Source of the DNA: Anaerolineae bacterium
Lineage (GTDB): Bacteria; Chloroflexota; Anaerolineae; 4572-78; J111
Assembly (NCBI GenBank): GCA_022071955.1
Contig: JAJVIM010000014.1
Coordinates: 36,874-100,873, forward strand
Direction: 5' to 3'
Length of the DNA: 64,000 nucleotides
Shown here: piece by piece, positions 1-8,739 of the stretch
Layout of the letters: every line of letters starts with the position of its first letter
How positions within the stretch are numbered: the stretch's first letter is position 1
Made by a program: the position numbers and the translations under genes
Notes under the pieces: generated by a model
Databases searched by the model: none
What the model was told of the DNA's origin: nothing
The model's input: the letters and a program-made list of their open reading frames with translations, nothing else

Positions 1-656
1 GGGTCAAAACAGCGCAGCGAGTCGATCTCGTCGCCAAACAGTTCAATGCGGATGGGCTGGCCGGTATTGGACGGAAAGACATCCAGAATACCGCCGCGCC
101 GGCTGAAACTGCCCGGCACCTCGACCACATCTTCCGGCTGGTAGCCCAATTCAACCCATTCGGCCACCACATCGTTGAGCCGGATACGCTGGCCCACTTT
201 AAATTCCATAATAGTAAACTCGGCCGGCGGCAGGGTGTGGTGCATCAGCGCCCGGGCCGATGTGACCAGCAGCGGCGGAGCGGCATCGGGCCGGCGGTTG
301 AACATCACCAACGCCGACAGCGCGGCCAGCCGGCCCTGAATGGTTTCGCTGCCCCAGGCCACTTTTTCGTGGGGCAGGGCGTCGGGGTCCGGCAGGCGAA
401 AGACGCTGGCCGGGTTGGTCGCCCAAAATTGAATTTGCTCGGCCAAAATCCGGGCGCGGTCGGTGCGGGCGGTAATAAACAGTACCGGCCGCTGCAAATC
501 GGCGTGCAGGGCAGCCAGCAGCGCCGGCCGCACCGCCGACAACACTCCCAATGGCCGGCGCATGACGTCGGTCAATTCGCCCCAATGCAGGGCATCGGCC
601 AGGGCATGGTAGGCGGGTATCTGGTTAAAGAGTTTGAGTAACGGCGATAGATTCAT
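1..656 (-). CDS. mfd: Transcription-repair coupling factor Mfd, N-terminal part
   Basis: The reading frame opens at an ATG at 656 and runs off the left edge, so about 218 N-terminal residues are visible. They match the UvrB-homology region of Mfd: a helical start, then VEVPGSFSRRGGILDVFP and PIRIELFGDEIDSLR, which are the conserved strands of this domain. Mfd is the ATP-driven translocase that removes RNA polymerase stalled at lesions and recruits UvrA. UvrB shares the motif, but the divergent first 150 residues with no Walker A motif fit Mfd better. The helicase part lies outside the window. A promoter candidate lies just upstream (679-708). Confidence 0.88.
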   Translation of the reverse strand, partial: MNLSPLLKLFNQIPAYHALADALHWGELTDVMRRPLGVLSAVRPALLAALHADLQRPVLFITARTDRARILAEQIQFWATNPASVFRLPDPDALPHEKVAWGSETIQGRLAALSALVMFNRRPDAAPPLLVTSARALMHHTLPPAEFTIMEFKVGQRIRLNDVVAEWVELGYQPEDVVEVPGSFSRRGGILDVFPSNTGQPIRIELFGDEIDSLRCFD

Positions 657-678
657 GATTGATTGCACCAAGCCTGAT

Positions 679-708
679 ATTATACCAAACGCGGCCAAAA
701 AGCTCGAA
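679..708 (-). promoter_or_regulatory. Candidate sigma-70 promoter of mfd
   Basis: On the minus strand TTCGAG and TATAAT are separated by 18 bases, about 25 bases before the mfd ATG. The -10 is perfect and the -35 is weak. Confidence 0.45.
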
Positions 709-732
709 TCGGTGACGGGCGGCAAATCAAAA

Positions 733-764
733 CAAAAAAAAGGGCCGAGTTTTAAGCCCGGCCC
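733..764 (-). terminator. Rho-independent terminator of the lysS-GNAT unit
   Basis: On the minus strand an 8-bp stem (GGGCCGGG with CTCGGCCC, one G-U pair) closes a 7-base loop and is followed by a run of eight T. It lies 23 bases after the GNAT stop codon. Confidence 0.88.
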
Positions 765-786
765 CCAGAAATTTCCTTACTGCAAA

Positions 787-1371
787 TTATTTTATGCTAC
801 CTGCAAATTCATCCGGCGAGGACTGACCGGCCTGCCACTCCTCGGCCAGCAGGCTGTACATCACCAAATCGACAAAGCTGCCATCACCCACGCGGCCTTC
901 CTGGCGCAGCACGCCTTCGCGGGTAAAGCCCAGCCGCTCGGGGATGGCACAACTGCGGGTGTTACCGGTGGCGCAGCGAATCTGCACCCGGTTAAAGCCG
1001 CGTTGGTCAAACAGGTAGGCCAGCGCAGCCCGGCAGGCGCGGGTAACAATGCCGCGGCCTTCGGCCTCGGCGGCCAGCCAGTAGCCCAGTTCAACCAACC
1101 GGTCGGCCGGATTCATTTTGGCGGTACCCAGCATGCCCACCAACTGCCCCCGGTAGAATATACCGGTGCTGAGGCCGGTACCGTTAGCAAAATCCATCAA
1201 ACTGGCATGCCTGAACTGGCGGGTGTGCTCCACATCGGTGTTGTCATCCACCCAGGCCAGCCAGCGGCGCAGGTGCTCCCGGTTGGCATCAACCAGCGCA
1301 AAGAGCGTTTCAACGTGGTGGTCTTCGAGCAGGCCCAATTCAATTTCATCGTCAACAGTCAGGCAAAACAT
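787..1371 (-). CDS. GNAT family N-acetyltransferase, RimJ/RimL type
   Basis: The 194-residue protein has the RimJ/RimL-like acetyltransferase layout: MFCLTVDDEIELGLLEDHH at the N-terminus, the acetyl-CoA loop EAEGRGIVTRACRAAL near residues 100-115, and the CATGNTRSCAIPERLGFTREG segment typical of the fold's second half. These enzymes transfer acetyl from acetyl-CoA to N-terminal amines of ribosomal proteins or to small substrates; the substrate cannot be told here. A strong GGAGGAA site precedes the ATG. It starts 23 bases after lysS ends and shares its terminator, so the two are probably co-transcribed. Confidence 0.85.
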   Translation of the reverse strand: MFCLTVDDEIELGLLEDHHVETLFALVDANREHLRRWLAWVDDNTDVEHTRQFRHASLMDFANGTGLSTGIFYRGQLVGMLGTAKMNPADRLVELGYWLAAEAEGRGIVTRACRAALAYLFDQRGFNRVQIRCATGNTRSCAIPERLGFTREGVLRQEGRVGDGSFVDLVMYSLLAEEWQAGQSSPDEFAGSIK

Positions 1372-1394
1372 TTTTCCTCCGAGAGCTAAGCAGC

Positions 1395-2903
1395 TTATTC
1401 ACGCGCACGCATTTGCGGGAACAAAATCACCTCGCGGATCGATTGCTGATCGGTCAGCAGCATCGCTATCCGGTCCACGCCGATGCCCAACCCGCCGGTG
1501 GGCGGCATGCCCTGCATCAGGGCAAACACGTAGTCGTCGTCCACCTGGTGCGCCTCTTCATCGGCAATTTCCTGCTGCTCCAAAAAGCGCTGGCGCTGGA
1601 CAATCGGGTCGTTCAGCTCGGAGTAGGCGTTGCCAATTTCCATACCGACGACAAACGCCTCAAAACGCTCCACCACGCGGGGGTCGGCCGGGTTTTGTTT
1701 GGACAACGGCGAAATATCGAGCGGGTAGGTGTGGATAAAGGTTGGGTTGACGATGGTCGGTTCCACGTACTCGCCCAGCAGTTCGTCCACCAGTTTGCCC
1801 CAACTTGGCTGCGGCGAAACGTTGAGCTTGAGTTTTTGGCATTCCTTCCACAGCGCCTGCACGTCGCCGTAGGTCTCAAAAATATCAATTTCGGTGGTTT
1901 GCTTAATGGCTTCGGCCAGATTGAGCCGCCGCCACGGTGGGGCCAGATCGACCTCTTTGCCATCGAAGGTGAGTTTGGTGGTGCCCAGCACTTCGTGCGC
2001 AATCGAGGCGACCATATTTTCGGTGAGCCACATCATGTCTTCGTAATCGGCGTAGGCCCAGTAACACTCCATCATGGTAAATTCCGGGTTGTGCTTGGTA
2101 CTGATGCCCTCGTTGCGAAAATCCTTGCAGATTTCGTACACCTTGTCAAAGCCGCCAACAATGAGCCGTTTCAGGTACAGTTCGTCGGAGATACGCAAAT
2201 ACAGCTCCATATCGAGGGCGTTGTGGTGAGTGGTAAATGGCCGGGCCAACGCGCCGCCGTACAGCGGCTGGAGCGTGGGCGTTTCAACCTCCAAAAAATC
2301 CTGCCCATCGAGAAAGCGGCGCATGGCCGAAACAATCCGGCCGCGCTTGCGGAAAATCTCGCGCACATCGGCGTTGGCAATCAAATCCAAATAGCGGCGG
2401 CGGTAACGAATTTCAACATCCTGAATGCCGTGCCACTTTTCGGGCGGCGGGTAGAGCGCCTTTGACGCCAGTTGAAACGCTTCCACGTGGACGGAGACCT
2501 CGCCGGTGCGGGTACGAAACATCCGCCCCTGCGCAGCGATGATGTCGCCCAGATCAAAATCTTTTTTGAAGATGTCGTAATCATCGCCCAGATCATTTTT
2601 AGACAGGTAAAGCTGCAGCCGTCCGCTGCCATCTTCAATGTGAGCAAACGAGCTTTTGCCCATCACCCGAATGGCCACCAGCCGGCCGACTACCGCGGTT
2701 TGCACCTGGGGTTTGTCCTCGCTGCCTTCCGGCAGGGCGGCCTCGGCGGCCTCAAAAAGCTGCCGGGCTTCGGGGGTGGCGTGCTCGCGCTTAACCCGGG
2801 GCGGGTAAGCCAGTTGGCCGCGATCCGCAAAGTTTTGCAGCTTTTTAACGCGCTGGGCCACCTGCTCGCCAAAATTTTCAAAGTAACTTAAATCTTGCTC
2901 CAT
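1395..2903 (-). CDS. lysS: Lysyl-tRNA synthetase, class II
   Basis: This 502-residue protein charges tRNA-Lys. An N-terminal OB-fold anticodon-binding domain (VAIRVMGKSSFAHIEDGSG) is followed by a class II catalytic core with motif 2 (FRNEGISTKHNPEFTMME) and motif 3 (GLGIGVDRIAMLL) near the C-terminus. Length is normal for the family. I chose the ATG at 2903 (MEQDLSYFENFG) because GGAGAAG lies just upstream; a longer frame exists but lacks a ribosome site. The gene is downstream of greA but separated from it by a terminator and a long hairpin, so it probably has its own promoter. Confidence 0.97.
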   Translation of the reverse strand: MEQDLSYFENFGEQVAQRVKKLQNFADRGQLAYPPRVKREHATPEARQLFEAAEAALPEGSEDKPQVQTAVVGRLVAIRVMGKSSFAHIEDGSGRLQLYLSKNDLGDDYDIFKKDFDLGDIIAAQGRMFRTRTGEVSVHVEAFQLASKALYPPPEKWHGIQDVEIRYRRRYLDLIANADVREIFRKRGRIVSAMRRFLDGQDFLEVETPTLQPLYGGALARPFTTHHNALDMELYLRISDELYLKRLIVGGFDKVYEICKDFRNEGISTKHNPEFTMMECYWAYADYEDMMWLTENMVASIAHEVLGTTKLTFDGKEVDLAPPWRRLNLAEAIKQTTEIDIFETYGDVQALWKECQKLKLNVSPQPSWGKLVDELLGEYVEPTIVNPTFIHTYPLDISPLSKQNPADPRVVERFEAFVVGMEIGNAYSELNDPIVQRQRFLEQQEIADEEAHQVDDDYVFALMQGMPPTGGLGIGVDRIAMLLTDQQSIREVILFPQMRARE

Positions 2904-2987
2904 AAACTTCTTCTCCAAAATGAGATAAATTGACAACGTCAATGACCCCATCCCCCTGCCCCCTTCCCCAGGGAAGGGGATTCTAGA

Positions 2988-3028
2988 AGCGTGGCGACCG
3001 GGCGGCTTTGCCGCCCGGTCGCCACGCT
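2988..3028. repeat. Perfect 19-bp-arm hairpin with GGCGGC-TTT-GCCGCC core
   Basis: Arms of 19 bases pair perfectly around a TTT loop. The inner 15 bases are identical to a second hairpin at 31287-31329, whose outer arms differ in sequence but are also self-complementary. There is no T-run, so a dispersed palindromic element is more likely than a terminator. Confidence 0.8.
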
Positions 3029-3044
3029 AAATTCTTTGAGCCAA

Positions 3045-3074
3045 AATAAAAAACGGGGTCAAAAAATGACCCCG
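3045..3074 (-). terminator. greA: Rho-independent terminator after greA
   Basis: On the minus strand CGGGGTCA pairs with TGACCCCG around a TTTTT loop, followed by TTTTTTATTTT. It lies 33 bases after the greA stop and separates greA from lysS. Confidence 0.9.
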
Positions 3075-3107
3075 CCTATTATGCACGTTGAGGCTGATTG
3101 GCGCAAG

Positions 3108-3581
3108 CTACTCAACCTTCAGTATCTTGAACACAATTTCGCCACCGGGGGCCTCGGCCGTCACTTTGTCGCCCACTTTAGCGCCCAGCAACGCCTGACC
3201 AATAGGTGATTCGTTGGAAATTTTGCCTTCCAGCGGGTCGGCTTCGGCCGAGCCAACAATCTGGTAGGTTTCTTCGCCAAAACCTTCTTCCTCAACGGTT
3301 ACGGTGCAACCGATGGTTACCTCGCCTTTTTTGGCGCCGTTGGTATCCTCAATCAGGATGGCGTTGCGCAGTTGCGATTGAATGGTTTGGATGCGGCCTT
3401 CCAAAAAGCCCTGGGCCAGCTTGGCCTCATCATACGCCGAGTTTTCACTGAGATCGCCTTCTTCTTTGGCGGATTTGATTGCATCCGCAACCTCTTTCCG
3501 CCGAACAGTGGTCAGGTATTCCAGTTCTTCCTGCAGCTTTTTCTTACCTTCTAATGTCAAGTAAACGGGTTTATCTGCCAT
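3108..3581 (-). CDS. greA: Transcription elongation factor GreA
   Basis: The 157-residue protein has the full GreA layout. An N-terminal antiparallel coiled coil ([16 protein letters not shown]) carries the acidic tip [13 protein letters not shown], which reaches the polymerase active site to stimulate cleavage of backtracked RNA. An FKBP-like C-terminal domain ends with [16 protein letters not shown]. The ATG at 3581 (MADKPVYLT) has GAGAGGA upstream; a TTG 21 bases earlier is less likely. The gene has its own promoter (3690-3718), a hairpin with a T-run inside the leader (3633-3662) and a terminator, so it is monocistronic and possibly attenuated. Confidence 0.97.
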   Translation of the reverse strand: MADKPVYLTLEGKKKLQEELEYLTTVRRKEVADAIKSAKEEGDLSENSAYDEAKLAQGFLEGRIQTIQSQLRNAILIEDTNGAKKGEVTIGCTVTVEEEGFGEETYQIVGSAEADPLEGKISNESPIGQALLGAKVGDKVTAEAPGGEIVFKILKVE

Positions 3582-3632
3582 GAAATTTCCTCTCAACTTC
3601 AATTCGAAAAGTTATCAGTCTGACGAACTGAC

Positions 3633-3662
3633 AAAAAAAAACAGAGACCTTGCCCAGGCCTC
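3633..3662 (-). terminator. greA: Terminator-like hairpin in the greA leader (candidate attenuator)
   Basis: On the minus strand GAGGCCT pairs with AGGTCTC (one G-U pair) around GGGCA and is followed by TG and nine T. It lies about 20 bases after the predicted transcription start and about 50 bases before the greA ATG. It could instead terminate read-through from the upstream PIG-L unit. Confidence 0.75.
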
Positions 3663-3689
3663 GGTTGCGCTACAACTTTTATTGGGGAA

Positions 3690-3718
3690 ATTATACCCCA
3701 AAAGCGGATTTTTGCCAA
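3690..3718 (-). promoter_or_regulatory. greA: Sigma-70 promoter of greA
   Basis: On the minus strand TTGGCA and TATAAT are separated by exactly 17 bases. The promoter lies upstream of the leader hairpin. Confidence 0.75.
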
Positions 3719-3807
3719 GTGCCTGATTGGCGGGTTGATATTGGGGGGCATTGGCGGTAGTCAATACCCAATTTGTTAGATGGCTTGATGTGGGTAAGTT
3801 TGCCTAT

Positions 3808-4260
3808 TTATACCTGATCTTCGGGCGAAACCTTCATTTCATCCATTAAATTTTGCCAGCGTTCCAGCCGCACCCGGGCCTGCTCGGCCAGAGCCACCAG
3901 CGTGGCCTGCGAGTCCGGATCATCGACCAGTTCTTTGATGCGGCTGGTGTACCACTCCTGCTGGTGCAGCAAACCACGCACCACAAACCGCACTTTGTCG
4001 CCCAGCGAGCGGCGGCTGCGTGACTGCCACAACAGTTTTTCGGTGGCCTCCTCCGAAATTTTGGTGGGCGAAATCTCGCCCAACTGGCGCAGCCGGCTGG
4101 AAACCCGGGCAATCGCCTCTTGCGTGTCATCAATGGTAAAGCTCAACGCCGATTTGACGTAGGGGTCATCGATGTTGCCGTGATATTCGCGCAGCATGAT
4201 CAGCCGTTCCAGATGAGCAATCAAATGCTGGCTCAACAAAGAAATTGACGCTTCAGTCAT
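3808..4260 (-). CDS. Hypothetical all-helical protein
   Basis: This 150-residue acidic protein has no signal peptide or membrane segment. It is dominated by amphipathic helices (LLSQHLIAHLERLIMLREYH and the C-terminal LVALAEQARVRLERWQNLMDEM), so a small helical bundle is likely; I do not recognise the family. Its ATG is 2 bases after the PIG-L stop codon, implying translational coupling and a shared transcript. The short start at 4260 was preferred to an upstream in-frame start because the latter lies inside the PIG-L gene. Conserved co-occurrence with PIG-L would suggest a helper role, but nothing in the sequence shows this. Confidence 0.75.
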   Translation of the reverse strand: MTEASISLLSQHLIAHLERLIMLREYHGNIDDPYVKSALSFTIDDTQEAIARVSSRLRQLGEISPTKISEEATEKLLWQSRSRRSLGDKVRFVVRGLLHQQEWYTSRIKELVDDPDSQATLVALAEQARVRLERWQNLMDEMKVSPEDQV

Positions 4261-4262
4261 AA

Positions 4263-5072
4263 TTATCTCACTCCAACAAAAAAATCGGTTTCCGGGCAGG
4301 TTGGGCGCGGGATGCCGTTCACCCGAGCCAAAATGTAGGTTTCCTGCCAAAACCACGGGTTTTCCAATGGATCAAATCCATCCTGCAGCATGGGCATTTC
4401 CGGCTGAAGCTGGCTCAAATGGCAGCGAATGGCGCTGAGTTTGGTTTGGGCATATTCGCGCACGTTGATGGTGGTGGTAATCTGCTCCGCCGGGTAGCCC
4501 GTAAACGGAAACGGCACACCGCCCATATCGACCGCGGCCCGGCCGGTGGTTGCGGCCATTTGCTCAACCTGGGGCTGGGGCAGCGCCCGGTGGTAAACCT
4601 TGGCCACCTGATATGCCGGCCCGGCTTCCGGCCAGCGCTCCGGGTGGCCGGCCAACTCTACCGCTGCCGTGGCCCAGCGATGCACCGCCAGATGGTCAAA
4701 ATGGCCGTACACGCCCTCCGGCCCAAATGAGAGCACCACCTGCGGCCGAATCTGGCGCAGCAGCCGGACAAGTTTAAACACCGGCTCGGCGGGCGGCACC
4801 AGCGCCAACTGGCCGTCCATGTAACCCAGCAGGTGCAGGTGGGTGATGCCATAGTGCTCACACGCCTGCCGAAGCTCCTGCTCGCGGCGCAGGCCGATGG
4901 GCGGCGTCGGCGTGACAGCCGGATTGGCAAACTGGCCGGCTTCGCCCCGGGTGGCCATTACCAGATGAACATCCACCCCTTCGTGGGCGTATTTAGCCAG
5001 GGTGCCGCCGGTGCCAAAGGCTTCGTCATCGGGGTGGGCAAAGATGGCCATCATTGTGAGTTTATTGCTCAT
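4263..5072 (-). CDS. PIG-L (LmbE) family deacetylase
   Basis: The 269-residue protein begins with MAIFAHPDDEAFGTGGTLA, the zinc-binding AHPDDE motif of LmbE/PIG-L N-deacetylases, and has the second metal histidine in YGHFDHLAVHRWA. Known members remove acetyl from GlcNAc-type sugars (GlcNAc-phosphatidylinositol, the mycothiol and bacillithiol precursors) or cleave thiol conjugates (Mca). The substrate here is unknown. The gene is first in a two-gene unit with the helical protein at 3808-4260. A second, different PIG-L protein is at 52261-53010. Confidence 0.88.
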   Translation of the reverse strand: MSNKLTMMAIFAHPDDEAFGTGGTLAKYAHEGVDVHLVMATRGEAGQFANPAVTPTPPIGLRREQELRQACEHYGITHLHLLGYMDGQLALVPPAEPVFKLVRLLRQIRPQVVLSFGPEGVYGHFDHLAVHRWATAAVELAGHPERWPEAGPAYQVAKVYHRALPQPQVEQMAATTGRAAVDMGGVPFPFTGYPAEQITTTINVREYAQTKLSAIRCHLSQLQPEMPMLQDGFDPLENPWFWQETYILARVNGIPRPTCPETDFFVGVR

Positions 5073-5114
5073 AAGTTACAGCCTGTTAAAAAGATTTCGG
5101 GAGTTGGCCGGGAT

Positions 5115-5160
5115 GTAATACGTAAAACGTAATTCGTGTTGCGTAAACCGTCACTCATTG
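5115..5160. repeat. AT-rich dispersed repeat tract (ACGTAATTCGTGTTGCGT type)
   Basis: The stretch between PIG-L and the glycosyltransferase holds short near-repeats (TACGTAAAACGTAATTCG) and the string TTCGTGTTGCGT followed by CGTCACTC. The same pair of strings occurs near 15665-15690. Related AATTACGAATT tracts occur near 33521-33560 and inside the GH2 gene. Confidence 0.55.
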
Positions 5161-5194
5161 TTTAGAACTAATGTTCTGGATTTTAGCGCCAAAT

Positions 5195-7729
5195 CTACGA
5201 TCCGTCAATAATACGAACAGTGCCCAAAATCACGCTGTCGCCGGGTGAATTTTGCGCGTTGTTATCCCAAATGGGCAGCCGTGCCTGCGTATCGGGGTGG
5301 TACACGCCGACTACAATCTGGTAATCGCCGGGCGGGGTGTTGGCCGCTACCGGCACCCGGAATTGCCGCGACGATTCCATGCCCGGATGCATATCGGTAG
5401 TGACCAGCCGGCAGCCGGGGTCGTCATCGTGCTGGCCCCAGCGCGATTCATCCGCTCCCACCAAATGGACAAAAGCGCGGTAACGCACGTCCATCGGCGC
5501 GAGTGCATCCCAGTAGAGCGTTACCGGCAGCAACTCGCCGGCGCGGCCGGTTTCCGGCAAATCAAAACCGCGCAACAGCAGTTTGTCGCCAAAATTCAGC
5601 GACGCCGGCCGGCTGAAAGTTTCGGCCAGAGCAAAGCGCTCCGGCGTGGCCAGCAAATCAAACTGGCGACGATAATCTTCCATATTGAGCACCTGCGGTT
5701 CGGCGGCGGGCGCGTTTTTCTCATACAGGTGCAGCGAGGGGCGGCCATCGATTTGCACTACCCGGGTGAGCGTGTAGCCGCTGGCCAGCAACAGATTCTC
5801 CTCGTCTTGCGGCCACCCCTCCCAATCCCGGCGCACCCAGTAATTTTGCGGATCGTTGTAGCAGGAGCGCGGCGTTTGAAAGGTGTACCAGATGGGCACG
5901 GCAAACGACTCGTTGACGCTGCGGAAATCGCCGGACAGCGCACCATCGGCCCACAATACGCCCACCGGCTTCCAGCCGCCCAGGCGCGGGTTAGAGATAA
6001 CTTTGCGCGGGCGGGGAATACTGCGGTACAGCAGCGCAACCAGCGAGCGCGGGTTGTTGGTGTAATCGGTTTTAACCTGCCAATAGGTGGTGGTCAGCGC
6101 GTTGAACTGCAAAAACTCGTACACAAAGATGAGCGGCACAAACAGTACAGCCACGGCCACCAGCGCGGCGCGGACCGAGCGCCGGGGGCTGAACGGACGC
6201 GCGCCGGCAGCCGGGGTGAGCCAGTTCCACAAATCGTCCAGGCCAATCACCGCCAGCATGGTCAGCCCGGTGAAAGCAATCTGAATGTGATTGGAGGCGT
6301 CTTGAGCCAAAAACAGCAGCACGCCAAAAGGCACGGCAAACCAGAGCGCGTTGAATTTCAACTCGGGGCTGGTACGCGGCAGCAGTAAGACCGCCAGCGT
6401 CAGCAGTGCGCTCGGCACAAAGGCAAAATTCTCGCCGCCCCACACCCACCCCACCGGGAAGCGGGCAGTGCTGAGTACAGCCAGCGCCAATGCCCCAAAA
6501 ATGAGCAGACCGGCGCGGCCAATTTTGTTGAACTCGCGGCCCAGCAGCCAGGCCAGCAGCACCAGCAGCACCGGCCCGTAAAACCAACTGCTGTACAACT
6601 CCGATTCGCCCAGCAGGCTATCGATGCGGTTATACAGCAGCGATGTGCCGACTCTCTCTTCGGCAAAGTACTCCACGGTTTGGCCAATTTCCGGGCTGAG
6701 AATGTACGGCACGTAAAAAGCCGCCGCCACCGCCGCCAGCAGCAGCGCCGAGCCGGCCAGCCAGGGCCAGTCTCGCCGCCAACTTTTATCGAACCAGCTC
6801 CGGGCCAGCAGCACTACCGCCACCGCCGGCACAAAGGTGATGACCGTGGGATGAGCGATCAGCCCCACGCCCAGCGTGAGCGCCGCCGCCACGGCCAGCA
6901 GGTTGACCTTCTCTTTAAAATAACGATAGGCCAGCCACATGGCCAGCGCGCCCCAAAAGACAATTAGCATGCGGTTTTCCACGTGCCGGGCCAGCGACAC
7001 ATAAAAACCGTTCAGCGCGATGAACCCTGCCGCCACCAACCCAAGCTGATCCTTGCCGGTCATGCGCCGGGCCAGGGCAAACATCAGCGGCACCAGCAGC
7101 AGCGAAGCCAGCGCAAAGGTACTGCGGGCCAGCCCTTCGTTGCCCCAGCCGTTGGCGTACCACACCGCCGCCGGCAACAGCCAGTGAATGGGGCCTTTGC
7201 TGTCGATGAACGGCGCAAATTCCTCGCCTTTGTAGGCGCGGATGATGAGCCGCATGTTTTCAAGTTCATCTTCGTGAAATTCGGCGTAATTGAGCCGGGT
7301 CAAACGGGTGACCGCGGTCACAGCGATGATCGCCAGCAGGATGAGCAGCACCGTGCGCGACGGCCATTCCAGCGGCCCGCTCCAGCCATCCCGCTTAAAA
7401 AGCTGAGCAACCAACCCGGCCACGGTCAGCCCGTTGAGCGCCAGCAGCACCGGGGGCTCGGTAAAGGGGCCGGGCAACAGCACCACGCCGTACAGCAACA
7501 GCGCCGCCAGCAGCGACGACGCGCCAAACACCAGCACCAGCCGTTCGATGGCCTGCCGGGTGTGCAGCCAGTTCAGCACCGGCAGCCAGGCCAGGCCGGG
7601 CAGCGCCAGCACAAACGCCACCGAATTGGGCACCCGCAACCAGGCCCAGGCCGGAGGCGCAAAAAAAATGATGGCATTGCTGATGAGCAATGCCACAAAT
7701 AAAGCTATTTGTGATGGGGTGATTTTCAT
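5195..7729 (-). CDS. PMT/ArnT-type integral membrane glycosyltransferase
   Basis: The 844-residue protein has about a dozen hydrophobic segments in the first 570 residues and a soluble C-terminal domain. The first outer loop contains FHEDELENMRLI, the acidic motif of GT39/GT83-like enzymes, and DSKGPIHWLLPA resembles the lipid-phosphate sugar-binding loop of the family. Such enzymes move a sugar from a polyprenyl-phosphate donor to a protein or lipid on the outer face of the membrane. The acceptor is unknown. It starts 4 bases after the stop of the membrane coiled-coil gene, so it belongs to the same operon as the PspA-like gene. Confidence 0.8.
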   Translation of the reverse strand: MKITPSQIALFVALLISNAIIFFAPPAWAWLRVPNSVAFVLALPGLAWLPVLNWLHTRQAIERLVLVFGASSLLAALLLYGVVLLPGPFTEPPVLLALNGLTVAGLVAQLFKRDGWSGPLEWPSRTVLLILLAIIAVTAVTRLTRLNYAEFHEDELENMRLIIRAYKGEEFAPFIDSKGPIHWLLPAAVWYANGWGNEGLARSTFALASLLLVPLMFALARRMTGKDQLGLVAAGFIALNGFYVSLARHVENRMLIVFWGALAMWLAYRYFKEKVNLLAVAAALTLGVGLIAHPTVITFVPAVAVVLLARSWFDKSWRRDWPWLAGSALLLAAVAAAFYVPYILSPEIGQTVEYFAEERVGTSLLYNRIDSLLGESELYSSWFYGPVLLVLLAWLLGREFNKIGRAGLLIFGALALAVLSTARFPVGWVWGGENFAFVPSALLTLAVLLLPRTSPELKFNALWFAVPFGVLLFLAQDASNHIQIAFTGLTMLAVIGLDDLWNWLTPAAGARPFSPRRSVRAALVAVAVLFVPLIFVYEFLQFNALTTTYWQVKTDYTNNPRSLVALLYRSIPRPRKVISNPRLGGWKPVGVLWADGALSGDFRSVNESFAVPIWYTFQTPRSCYNDPQNYWVRRDWEGWPQDEENLLLASGYTLTRVVQIDGRPSLHLYEKNAPAAEPQVLNMEDYRRQFDLLATPERFALAETFSRPASLNFGDKLLLRGFDLPETGRAGELLPVTLYWDALAPMDVRYRAFVHLVGADESRWGQHDDDPGCRLVTTDMHPGMESSRQFRVPVAANTPPGDYQIVVGVYHPDTQARLPIWDNNAQNSPGDSVILGTVRIIDGS

Positions 7730-7733
7730 AAAA

Positions 7734-8660
7734 TTAATACGAACTTTGATAAACCTCGTCCATTGCTTCGCTCAAATCTTCCAGCCGGTGCACCTGCTCA
7801 GAAATTTCTTTTTGCAGGCGGTTCACCCGGCTGCCTTCCTCGTCTTTGCTGCCCACCAGCAACAACTGCGAGTAAATGGTGCCCAGCGAAGAAATGGTGC
7901 TTTCAAGCTGATAATTGGCCTTGTCTTTCTGATCGTCCAAATCCTGCAAAATACGCAACTGCCGTTCTTTATCGGCGATGGTTTGCGCAAGCTGCTCCTT
8001 TACCGCCACCGAGTCTTCTTTGGCCAGCCGCCGTTTGTAATCTTCGATGGCTTTGGGCACAAGGTGCAAATCGCGCTCGATGACGCTGTTTTGCTGCAAT
8101 TTATCAACCCGGCCGGCCAGGTTGTACACCGCTTGCAGCCACTGGGTCGCCTCGCGGATGGTGTTTTCCAGCCGCAGCCGCAGCGCGCCATCGGGCACCT
8201 GCTGCATGGCATCGTCAATCAGCGACCAGTATTCCATTGCTTTTTCAACTTTGCCGCGCAGTTCTTTGTCGGTGATGGTGGCGGGATCAAAATTGACCTG
8301 CGGCCGGAGCATATCGGCCACCACTTCGGCGTGCGCTTTTTGGTTGTTAACGGCCAGCCACAGATAAACGGCTTCGGCGGCCAGCCCCACGGCCAGCGTG
8401 GCCAACCCGCCCAGCGCCGAAGCAACCGGCGGTGCGGCCAGCAGCAACGGCAGCAGCAACAACCCGGAGCAGCCGGCGACCAGAATAGCCCCGCCAATCA
8501 GCAGCGCGTTGGCCGGTTTAAAAAAGGCTTTATTGAGAATTACCTTGCGGATGGCCGGATTCTTCATCCAGTCGGTCCGGTTTTGCTTGTAATTCTCAAT
8601 AATATTTTTGAGAATGGCCTCCTGGGCCCGTTGTTCCAGGTCGCGGCGAATAGATGGCAT
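7734..8660 (-). CDS. Membrane-anchored coiled-coil protein next to PspA
   Basis: This 308-residue protein is not a family I recognise. Two adjoining membrane segments (PANALLIGGAILVAGCSGLLLLP and the Ala/Gly-rich stretch after it, about residues 48-105) form a hairpin near the N-terminus. The remaining 200 residues are charged and heptad-like (DYKRRLAKEDSVAVKEQL, then IADKERQLRILQDLDDQK). It lies between a PspA/IM30 gene 79 bases upstream and a glycosyltransferase 4 bases downstream, all on the minus strand. A membrane partner for the PspA-like protein is a reasonable inference but not shown by the sequence. Confidence 0.75.
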   Translation of the reverse strand: MPSIRRDLEQRAQEAILKNIIENYKQNRTDWMKNPAIRKVILNKAFFKPANALLIGGAILVAGCSGLLLLPLLLAAPPVASALGGLATLAVGLAAEAVYLWLAVNNQKAHAEVVADMLRPQVNFDPATITDKELRGKVEKAMEYWSLIDDAMQQVPDGALRLRLENTIREATQWLQAVYNLAGRVDKLQQNSVIERDLHLVPKAIEDYKRRLAKEDSVAVKEQLAQTIADKERQLRILQDLDDQKDKANYQLESTISSLGTIYSQLLLVGSKDEEGSRVNRLQKEISEQVHRLEDLSEAMDEVYQSSY

Positions 8661-8739
8661 CGGTTACCGGGGCTGTATCCAACCGCGCCGGCCGCACCAA
8701 GGAGCAGCCAACGGCGGCGTTACGGGTAAATTTTTTAGG

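Noticed and set aside
1413..2465. 350-residue plus-strand frame opposite lysS
   Set aside because: It is the antisense shadow of lysS in a GC-biased gene; no motif or ribosome site.
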